From Leucobacter allii (lineage in GTDB: Bacteria > Actinomycetota > Actinomycetes > Actinomycetales > Microbacteriaceae): DNA of 64,000 bases. Shown piece by piece: positions 57,900 through 64,000 of this stretch (position 1 is the first letter of the stretch; each line of letters opens with the position of its first letter). The stretch is taken from the NCBI RefSeq assembly GCF_022919155.1, contig NZ_CP095045.1, forward strand, positions 3,410,001 to 3,474,000, given 5' to 3'. Position numbers and translations under genes: made by a program. The notes below the pieces were generated by a model that did no database searches, was not told where the DNA came from, and worked only from the letters and a program-made list of their open reading frames with translations.

Positions 57900-58934
57900 A
57901 TGAGCGCACCCCACTCCGCCGGTGCGGGGCCCGAGGCCCCGCACCGCGAGCCGCCGCCCGAGCAGATCGAGGCGATCCGGCTGCGGCATCCCTGGCGCAC
58001 CGTCTTCGCGGTCGTGCTGGCGATCATCGCCGCGCTGTTCATCTACGACACCGCCGTCAACCGTCCGGTCTACAACTGGGCCGAGGTCGGCAAGTACCTC
58101 TTCGACGTGCGGATCCTCTCCGGAGCCGGCTACGCGCTGCAGCTCACGGTCTACTCGATGGTGATCGCCATCGTCCTCGGCGTCGCCGTGGCCGTGATGC
58201 GCCAGTCGCCGAACCCGGTCGTGAAGGCCGTCGCGTGGCTCTACCTCTGGCTGTTCCGCGGCACGCCCGTGTACGTGCAGCTGACCTTCTGGGGACTGAT
58301 CCCGACGATCTACAAGTCGATCGAGCTCGGCATCCCCTTCACCGAAGCCGTCGTCTCGCTGAACACCCGCGACCTGCTGAGCTACTTCACCCTCGCGGTG
58401 ATCGGCCTCGCGCTCAACGAGGCCGCCTACATGGCGGAGATCGTGCGCGCCGGGCTGCTCTCCGTGGACAAGGGGCAGGACGAGGCCGCGACCGCGCTCG
58501 GCCTCGGCTGGTGGCACACCATGACCCGGGTGATCCTGCCGCAGGCGATGCGCGTGATCATCCCGCCGACGGGCAACGAGGTCATCTCGATGCTGAAGAC
58601 GACCTCGCTCGTCACGGCCGTGCCCTTCACGCTCGACCTCTACGGCCGGGCGCGCGACATCTCGGCCGTGACCTACCAGCCGGTGCCCATGCTCATCGTC
58701 GCGTCCATCTGGTACCTCCTGGTGACGTCGATCCTCATGGTGGGCCAGTACTTCCTCGAGAAGCACTTCGCCAAGGGCGTCGCCCGCCGGCCCGATGTGA
58801 TGAAGCCGACCGTCGCGACCGAGGCCATCGGCGTCGTGACGGCGGAGGAGGCGGCGCAGCACCCGACGTATCCCAGCCGCGGCGGCGAGAGCATCGTCCC
58901 CCCGCACGAGCGACCCGGAGGGGGTGGCGCATGA
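57900..58934 (+). CDS. ABC transporter permease (polar amino acid type)
   Basis: A 344-residue permease. It has a cytoplasmic N-terminal extension of ~38 residues, a first helix, and the HisM-type core with [42 protein letters not shown] and the EAA loop [54 protein letters not shown] hydrophilic tail of ~55 residues follows the last helix. It is a single permease, so it would act as a homodimer. Overlaps the ATPase gene by 4 bases. Confidence 0.92.
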   Translation: MSAPHSAGAGPEAPHREPPPEQIEAIRLRHPWRTVFAVVLAIIAALFIYDTAVNRPVYNWAEVGKYLFDVRILSGAGYALQLTVYSMVIAIVLGVAVAVMRQSPNPVVKAVAWLYLWLFRGTPVYVQLTFWGLIPTIYKSIELGIPFTEAVVSLNTRDLLSYFTLAVIGLALNEAAYMAEIVRAGLLSVDKGQDEAATALGLGWWHTMTRVILPQAMRVIIPPTGNEVISMLKTTSLVTAVPFTLDLYGRARDISAVTYQPVPMLIVASIWYLLVTSILMVGQYFLEKHFAKGVARRPDVMKPTVATEAIGVVTAEEAAQHPTYPSRGGESIVPPHERPGGGGA

Positions 58935-59710
58935 GCATCCACGCGAGCGACACGCCGATGGTGAAGGCCGAGGGCGTATCGAAGGCCTACGGCTCCAATC
59001 TCGTGCTGAAGTCCATCTCGCTCGAGGTGCAGCGCGGCGAGGTGCTCTGCCTCGTCGGCCCCTCGGGCTCGGGCAAGTCGACCTTCCTGCGCTGCATCAA
59101 TCACCTCGAGACCGTGAACGCCGGCAGGCTCTCGGTCGACGGCGAGCTGGTCGGCTATAAGCAGAAGGGCGACAAGCTCTACGAGATGCACCCGCGCGAG
59201 TCGGCGGCCCAGCGGCGGGACATCGGCATGGTGTTCCAGCGCTTCAACCTCTTCCCGCACATGACCGCGCTCGAGAACGTGATGGTCGCACCCACACTGC
59301 TGAAGAAGGGCGACAAGGCCAAGCTGAAGGCCCGCGCGATGGAGCTGCTCGCGCGGGTCGGTCTCGCCGAGCGGCACGACTACTACCCGGCGCACCTCTC
59401 CGGCGGGCAGCAGCAGCGCGTCGCGATCGCGCGCGCCCTCGCGATGGACCCGAAGCTCATGCTCTTCGACGAGCCGACCTCGGCGCTCGATCCCGAGCTC
59501 GTCGGCGAGGTCCTCGACGTGATGAAGGGGCTCGCGGAGACCGGCATGACCATGATCGTCGTGACGCACGAGATGGGCTTCGCCCGCGAGGTCGCGGACG
59601 AGCTGGTGTTCATGGACGGCGGCGTCGTCGTCGAGTCGGGCGATCCGGTGCAGGTGCTCACGAACCCGCAGCGCGAACGCACGAAGGCCTTCCTGTCGAA
59701 GGTGCTGTGA
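58931..59710 (+). CDS. ABC transporter ATP-binding protein (polar amino acid type)
   Basis: A 259-residue ATPase of the GlnQ/HisP group. Walker [10 protein letters not shown] is at about residues 43-51, the Q-loop at [18 protein letters not shown], the signature [15 protein letters not shown] at about 156-170, Walker [15 protein letters not shown] and the switch histidine in VVTHEMGF. An insertion [19 protein letters not shown] between the strands and the Q-loop is common in actinobacterial members. It ends the operon; a strong hairpin follows directly. Confidence 0.94.
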   Translation: MSIHASDTPMVKAEGVSKAYGSNLVLKSISLEVQRGEVLCLVGPSGSGKSTFLRCINHLETVNAGRLSVDGELVGYKQKGDKLYEMHPRESAAQRRDIGMVFQRFNLFPHMTALENVMVAPTLLKKGDKAKLKARAMELLARVGLAERHDYYPAHLSGGQQQRVAIARALAMDPKLMLFDEPTSALDPELVGEVLDVMKGLAETGMTMIVVTHEMGFAREVADELVFMDGGVVVESGDPVQVLTNPQRERTKAFLSKVL

Positions 59711-59711
59711 C

Positions 59712-59751
59712 CGTCGGAGGCGGGGCCGCTCGCGCGGCCCCGCCTCCGACG
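59712..59751 (+). terminator. Hairpin after the ABC transporter operon
   Basis: CGTCGGAGGCGGGGCCGC pairs with its full complement across a 4-nt TCGC loop, starting two bases after the stop codon. It also lies at the end of the convergent cytidylyltransferase gene, so it may serve both. Confidence 0.8.
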
Positions 59752-59765
59752 CGCGCGGCGCGGCG

Positions 59766-60164
59766 CTACGCGCCCTCGCCGAGGTCGTGCTTGATCTTGG
59801 TCGTGGAGACGCCCTCGGTGCGGTCGAGGTAGATGACCTCGCAGTGCTCCCTGAGGATCTCGAAGCGCGGGTCGCCCTCCCAGTCGCCGCCCATGACGAC
59901 CGCGTCGATCTCGTACTTCTGCACGTCGCGGACCTTCTGGTCCCAGGCCTCCTCGGGGATGACCAGGTCGACGTAGCGCACCGCCTCGAGCATGTTCTTG
60001 CGGGTCTCGAAGTCGTGGTAGGTGCGCTTGCCCTTGCCCGCGTTGAACTCCTCGGTCGACGCGGCGACCACGAGGTAGTCGCCGAGCGCGCGGGCGCGGC
60101 GGAGCAGGCGGATGTGGCCCCAGTGCAGGAGGTCGAAGGTGCCGTAGGTGAGGATCCGCTTCAT
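59766..60164 (-). CDS. TagD-like glycerol-3-phosphate cytidylyltransferase
   Basis: A 132-residue nucleotidyltransferase. The HxGH motif is in YGTFDLLHWGHIRLLRRA (about residues 7-24), the substrate helix has FNAGKGKRTYHDFETRKNMLEAVRYVD, and the RTEGVSTTKIK motif near the end corresponds to the RTxGISTTxI of TagD. It makes CDP-glycerol from CTP and glycerol-3-phosphate, a teichoic acid precursor, but close relatives use other alcohol phosphates. ATG 60164 matches the family length. Confidence 0.88.
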   Translation of the reverse strand: MKRILTYGTFDLLHWGHIRLLRRARALGDYLVVAASTEEFNAGKGKRTYHDFETRKNMLEAVRYVDLVIPEEAWDQKVRDVQKYEIDAVVMGGDWEGDPRFEILREHCEVIYLDRTEGVSTTKIKHDLGEGA

Positions 60165-60327
60165 GCTCCCCAGTGTATGCGAGGGCCCTTCGCACCGGCC
60201 CGGGCCCGTGCCCGCCGCCCCGGTGACCGCGCGGCCCGCGCGCCTTCCCTCGCGGCGCCCCGGCGCGTACCCTGGGGGCAGCGGGACGGCGCGGTCGGCG
60301 CGGTCCCTGAGCACCCGGGAGGAAACG

Positions 60328-60642
60328 ATGCGCAGCGACGGAACCCATGTCCCCGACCACGAGTCCGACCCCGCGCACAACCTCGAGGAGGGCCACGAGT
60401 GGACCGATGAGGGCGGCGCCTCGCACCTCGGGCCCGCCACGCATCTCGAGTCGGGGCATCCCGGCCGCGACGAGGCCGCGGGGGAGGCCGAGAGGGAGAC
60501 CGAGGTCGAGGCCGAGCCGGATCACGACTCCGACCCCGCGCGGACGCCGGGGCGCGGCTGGGTCGGGGAGGGCGGCGCCTCGCACCTCGGGCCCGCGACG
60601 AGCCTCAGCTCGGGTCGACCCGACGAGGAGCGGGCCGAGTAG
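60328..60642 (+). CDS. Acidic repeat protein of unknown function
   Basis: A 104-residue, strongly acidic and probably disordered protein made of two imperfect repeats. Each has a DHESDPAHN or DHDSDPART segment followed by a GGASHLGPAT segment: EGGASHLGPATHLESGHPGR (about 28-47) and EGGASHLGPATSLSSGRPDE (about 81-100). No family is recognised and no membrane helix or signal is present. The start has GGGAGGAAACG; a TACCCT box at about 60268 could be the -10. Confidence 0.7.
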   Translation: MRSDGTHVPDHESDPAHNLEEGHEWTDEGGASHLGPATHLESGHPGRDEAAGEAERETEVEAEPDHDSDPARTPGRGWVGEGGASHLGPATSLSSGRPDEERAE

Positions 60643-60666
60643 TCGCGAGCGGGCCGCTGCGCGGCA

Positions 60667-60879
60667 TCACAGGAGCACGATGACGCCGGCGACGCCGGAC
60701 ACGACGGCGAGCAGCAGCGCGATCCCGATGAGGATCGCGTGCACCCGCAGGAATGCCGTTGCGCGACCCTCGGCGTCGCGCGCCCGTTCGTCCCGGCTGA
60801 CACGGGTCCAGAAGCGCGGCCAGACGACGAGGTTGTAGAGGGCGTTGACGAGCAGCAGGATTCCCGCGAAGACGACCAT
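60667..60879 (-). CDS. SCO4848-like small membrane protein
   Basis: A 70-residue protein with two helices: MVVFAGILLLVNALYNLVVW and the C-terminal AFLRVHAILIGIALLLAVVSGVAGVIVLL, joined by a charged loop WPRFWTRVSRDERARDAEGR. The W-P-x-F and A-F-x-x-H-A-x-L-I pattern resembles the actinobacterial SCO4848 family, of unknown function. It lies ten bases downstream of the MFS gene on the same strand. Confidence 0.65.
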   Translation of the reverse strand: MVVFAGILLLVNALYNLVVWPRFWTRVSRDERARDAEGRATAFLRVHAILIGIALLLAVVSGVAGVIVLL

Positions 60880-60888
60880 GCCCCCAGT

Positions 60889-62196
60889 CTAGGAGGCGCG
60901 CTCGGCGCGCGCCCGGACCGCCGACAGTCCGAACGCGAGCTCGACGACGGCGACGCCGGCGAGCAGGAGCAGCACGATCGGCCAGTCGACGCCCGCGCCG
61001 ACGAGGAGCCCGGGCACGAGGGGGCCCGCCGCCGCCGCGCCGTAGCCGACCCCCTGGCTCACCGCGGAGAACGCCGCGGTCCGGGCCGCGCTCGGCGCGG
61101 TGAAGACGATGAGGGCGATCGCCAGCCCGAAGGCCGAGCTCAGGCCCAGGCCGAGGATCGCGACGGCCAGGGGCATGAGGGCGACGGGCGCGAGGGCGAG
61201 CCCGAGCAGCCCGGTCACCGCGAGGGAGGCGGAGGCGATGAGCAGGCCCGCGCGCCGGCGCTCGCGGGAGGCGAGGCTCGGCGCGAGGAGCGAAGCCGGC
61301 AGCCCGGCGACGCTCATCCAGGCGAGCAGCAGGCCCGCGTGGGCCGGGTCGGCGCCGCGGCTCTCGGCGATCGTCGGCAGCCACGCGGTGAGCGAGAAGT
61401 AGAGCAGCGCCTGGCAGCCGAAGAAGCCGGTGACCGACCAGAGGCCGCGGGCGCGCAGAATGGAACCGCGGGGGCGAGCCAGCGTCGCCGGCCGAGCCGG
61501 CGAGGCCGCGTGGCCGTCGTCGTTCCCCTCGCCGGCGCGCTCCTCAGCGGTGGGCTCGTCATCGGTGGGCTCGTCGTCGACGCGATCCTCCTCGATGGGC
61601 GTGTCGCCCGAGTCGTCGGCGCGCCCGTCGTCGAGGCGTCCGCCGAAGGCGAGTGCGAGCGCGAGCACCGCGAGCAGCGGCACCGCCCAGACGGCGAGGC
61701 TCGGCGCGACGCGTCCGCCGAAGACGGTGAGCAGCGGGACCGAGAGCGCGGCGCCTGCGGCGGCGCTGACGCCGAAGGACGTCGTGTACACCCCGGTCCA
61801 GAACCCGCCGCGGTGCGCGAGCGCGAGCCGGATGATCTGCGGCGCGAGGATCCCGAGCAGCGCGATCGCCGCGCCGACGAGCAGCGTCCCCGCGAAGAGC
61901 GCCCCGGGCGCGAGCGGCCGCAGCAGCGTCGCGAGCGCGAGCGCGGCGAGGAGGAGCGCGAGCGCGCGGGGGAGCCCGAAGCGCCCGACGAGCCAGGGCG
62001 CGAGCGGCGAAGCGAGACCGAAGAGGAGCACGGGGATCGCGCTCAGCACGGAGATCGCGGTGTGCGAGAGCGCGTAGGCGGCCCCGATGTCGCCGAGGAG
62101 CGGGGACACGCTCGTGATCGGGAAGCGCACGCTCAGCCCCACGGCGACCGTGAGGATGCCGGCGGCGACCCCCTGGCGGCGGAGGGGCGCGCTCAT
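60889..62196 (-). CDS. MFS transporter (CynX/NimT-like)
   Basis: A 435-residue transporter with 12 membrane segments. The N-terminal AAGILTVAVGLSVRFPITSVSPLLGDIGAAYALSHTAIS stretch, RFGLPRALALLLAALAL and GPLVPGLLVGAGVDWPIVLLLLAGVAVVELA are typical of the CynX (cyanate-type) subgroup. The central loop (about residues 190-250) is unusually long, acidic and low-complexity. It overlaps the amidohydrolase gene by 4 bases (ATGA), so the two belong to one unit that may move and hydrolyse a nitrogen compound. Confidence 0.85.
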   Translation of the reverse strand: MSAPLRRQGVAAGILTVAVGLSVRFPITSVSPLLGDIGAAYALSHTAISVLSAIPVLLFGLASPLAPWLVGRFGLPRALALLLAALALATLLRPLAPGALFAGTLLVGAAIALLGILAPQIIRLALAHRGGFWTGVYTTSFGVSAAAGAALSVPLLTVFGGRVAPSLAVWAVPLLAVLALALAFGGRLDDGRADDSGDTPIEEDRVDDEPTDDEPTAEERAGEGNDDGHAASPARPATLARPRGSILRARGLWSVTGFFGCQALLYFSLTAWLPTIAESRGADPAHAGLLLAWMSVAGLPASLLAPSLASRERRRAGLLIASASLAVTGLLGLALAPVALMPLAVAILGLGLSSAFGLAIALIVFTAPSAARTAAFSAVSQGVGYGAAAAGPLVPGLLVGAGVDWPIVLLLLAGVAVVELAFGLSAVRARAERAS

Positions 62197-63244
62197 CGGG
62201 CGGCGAGCTCCCGGCCGTCGCGCAGCACCCGGAGGGGCGCAGGGCGGTCGGTGACGAGCTGCGCCACGCTCAGGGCGTCGAACTCGAGCCGGGTGGCGCT
62301 CTCCGGCCGCCACCGCGCGATCTCGGGGAGGTCGAGCAGCGCGCCGCCTGCGGGGCCCGCGATGCGGAAGGCGCGTTCGAGCTCGGCATCGGTCAGCGCT
62401 CCCGTGCGGTAGGCGAGGAGATGGGCCCGATCGACCATGCTGCCCGTGCCGAACGGACTCCAGGCGTCCCGAACCCCGTCGGAGCCGGCGACCACGCGCA
62501 CGCCGTGCCGCTCGAAGCGGTCCAGATCGGGGACGGGGTCGGCGCCGAGCGCGCAGCTCGCGATCCAGATGCCGGCCTCGGCGACGCGGTCGAGGGTCTC
62601 CCCGAGGCTCGGGAGCGAGGGGTCGCAGAGCGCGAAGGCGTGGCCGATCGTGACGCGGCCCTGGCGCCCGCCGGCGATGGTGCGCCGCGCGATCTCGCGG
62701 ATCTCGGCGAGGCCCTCCTCGCCGCCGTCGTGGAGGTGGATGTCGAGATCGCGCCCCGCGCGGTCCGCGAGCCCGTAGATCGCGTCGAGGTGGCCGTGCA
62801 GGTCCCCTCGAGGCCGATGGGATCGATCCCGCCGACGAGGTCGGCGCCCGATGCGAGTGCCGCGCCCATGGCCTCGAGCGTTCCGGGGTTCGTGAGCAGT
62901 CCGAACTGCGGGAACGCCACGATCTGCACCGTGAGCCCCGGGAGGCGATCCGCCGCGGCGCGCACGCCCTCGACGTTCGCCGTGCCGAGCTCCGCCGAGA
63001 CGTCGACGTGCGCCCGCATGGCGAGCGTGCCCTGCGCGAGGGCATGGGCGAGGAGCGCGTGGGCCCGCTCCTCGACGCCCGCGGTGTACCCGGCCTGGGT
63101 CGCGCGGTCGTTCGCGATGAGCTCGGGGAGCGTCGCCGCCGCGCGCCGCGACAGCCAGGGCCCGCCCCACGAGGTCTTGTCCGGGTGGATGTGGGCGTCG
63201 ACGAGGCCGGGGGTGCGCAGCGGCGCGCTCGGGGTGTCTGGCAT
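62193..63244 (-). pseudogene. Amidohydrolase with one-base frameshift
   Basis: Two overlapping frames together encode one cytosine-deaminase-like amidohydrolase of about 350 residues. The first frame (from ATG 63244) gives PGLVDAHIHPDKTSWGGPWL with the HxH motif and runs to GADLVGGIDPIGLEG; the second frame resumes with DLHGHLDAIYGLADRAG, DIHLHDGGEEG, GHAFAL and VVAGSDGVRDAW (metal-ligand His and Asp). One extra base in the CCCC run at 62804-62807 would join them. It is therefore a recent frameshift or a sequencing error. The end overlaps the MFS start. Confidence 0.85.
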
Positions 63245-63277
63245 GCGGAGGGTCCTTTCGAGTGCGGGATGCGCCGC

Positions 63278-64000
63278 TCAGTCGCGGTAGGGCACGGTCG
63301 GCATCGCCTCGGTCTCGACGTCGTCGAGCTGCAGCGCGAGCGGGGCGCCCCCGCGGCGGCGTCGGGCGAGGAGCACGAGGACGCCGACGGCGAGCCACGC
63401 GCCGCCGAGCGCGTAGGTGAACGGGGCGAGCGAGGTCCACAGCCAGGCGATCGACACGAAGCCGATGACCGGCATGACCAGGTGGCGCAGGACACCCCAG
63501 CCGCGGCGCAGGCGCATGTCGAAGAACAGCACCTTGACGGTCGCGAGGTTCACCATGGCGAAGGCGGCGAGGGCGCCGAAATTGATCATGTAGACGGCCT
63601 GGTCGAGCGTGATGAACAGGACGCGGCTGACGCTCATCTGCGCGGCCGTGCCGCAGAGCACGATGCCGACGACGTTCACGACGACGAAGACGACCATGAG
63701 GACGTCGCCGCCCGCGCGCTGCATGAGCTCGGTGCCCGCGGCGTCGAGATTGTCCAGTCGGGTCCAGTCGGGGGCGATGAGGCTGCCCGCGATCGAGAAG
63801 GCGAGATAGCCGAGACCCGCGAAGAGCGTGGCGAGCACGATGCCCTTCGGAACGCGCCGGCGCGGATCGCGCGTCTCCTCGGCGAGGGTCGCGACGCCGT
63901 CGAAGCCGAGGAACGCGAAGGCGACGATCGCGGCCGCCGCGAGGATCGGGGCGATCCCGCCGTCGCCGATCGACAGCGGGGCCGTCACCGCCGAGAGGCT
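63278..64000 (-). CDS. APC-family permease, cut by the window edge and internally shortened
   Basis: The frame is open to the window end, so the N-terminus is missing; about 240 residues are seen. FAFLGFDGVATLAEETRDPRRRVPKGIVLATL is the helix-6 to loop region of amino acid/amine permeases, and INFGALAAFAMVNLATVK is the helix-10 region. The sequence passes from AAQMSVSRVLF directly to ITLDQAVYMINFGAL at about 63613, whereas family members have some 40 residues there (the GRDGVLP loop and the next helix). An in-frame deletion is inferred, and transport activity is doubtful. It precedes the amidohydrolase by 33 bases. Confidence 0.75.
   Translation of the reverse strand, partial: SLSAVTAPLSIGDGGIAPILAAAAIVAFAFLGFDGVATLAEETRDPRRRVPKGIVLATLFAGLGYLAFSIAGSLIAPDWTRLDNLDAAGTELMQRAGGDVLMVVFVVVNVVGIVLCGTAAQMSVSRVLFITLDQAVYMINFGALAAFAMVNLATVKVLFFDMRLRRGWGVLRHLVMPVIGFVSIAWLWTSLAPFTYALGGAWLAVGVLVLLARRRRGGAPLALQLDDVETEAMPTVPYRD

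Noticed and set aside
62700..62810. Programmed frameshift in the amidohydrolase
   Set aside because: No slippery heptamer with downstream stimulator is evident, and such metabolic enzymes are not known to use one; mutation or read error is simpler.

Overview
The window is about 72% G+C by eye, has very dense gene packing on both strands, uses many GTG starts, ATGA/GTGA overlaps and hairpin terminators without T-runs, and carries small protein families typical of Microbacteriaceae (Actinomycetota). It therefore looks like a chromosomal segment of a Leucobacter-like microbacterium; the genus is an inference. No transposase, integrase, phage gene, CRISPR array or rRNA was seen. One degenerate tRNA-like element is present. 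The left edge is intergenic and the right edge cuts an APC permease. Layout: 1-3837 holds an aquaporin, a CDF metal exporter behind a CsoR-like operator, a YdeI/DUF1905 protein and an MshA-like glycosyltransferase. 3834-18058 is a large myo-inositol catabolic locus: a GntR repressor (IolR-like), then iolC, a Cgl0159-type aldolase candidate, iolA, iolB and iolD; then, behind a second promoter, iolE, iolG and an IolH-like gene; an unrelated TauE/SafE exporter on the other strand; a sugar-porter (IolT-like) and an IolW-like dehydrogenase. 18402-28229 continues with a RibM riboflavin transporter under an FMN riboswitch, a minus-strand TIM-barrel/Gfo-Idh pair divergent from a LacI regulator, an ECF sigma factor with a membrane partner, a second inositol-dehydrogenase/TIM-barrel pair, a tiny membrane protein between palindromes, and a second LacI regulator. 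Five promoters in the inositol region carry a common TGTCNTAACA-like site that fits the binding consensus of Corynebacterium IolR. 28483-37608 is a mixed redox/efflux region: a luciferase-like monooxygenase, an SDR-like protein, an MFS pump with a convergent TetR, an MDR reductase with paired TetR operators, an ABC-F protein with a leaderless 8-codon leader ORF, and a DHA2 pump divergent from a MarR regulator around a 13-bp-arm palindrome. 37732-43528 is a likely amine/amide catabolic set: succinate-semialdehyde dehydrogenase, a two-domain Lrp regulator, an amidase, and a DUF3311 + sodium:solute symporter pair. 43651-47366 is a stress cluster (CinA, CsbD, SRPBCC, two paralogous DUF7882-like proteins, GlsB/YeaQ, Rho-N). 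CsbD and GlsB share a two-block promoter motif with identical 20-nt spacing. 47556-60879 holds glutaminase with an MFS pump, a MarR regulator with overlapping operators, an ICMT-like membrane methyltransferase, a YtcJ-type amidohydrolase, an OafA-type acyltransferase, a polar amino-acid ABC transporter, a TagD-like cytidylyltransferase and small proteins. 60889-64000 is a minus-strand module (CynX-type MFS, amidohydrolase, APC permease) that seems to be decaying: the amidohydrolase has a one-base frameshift in a C/G run and the permease has an apparent in-frame internal deletion.
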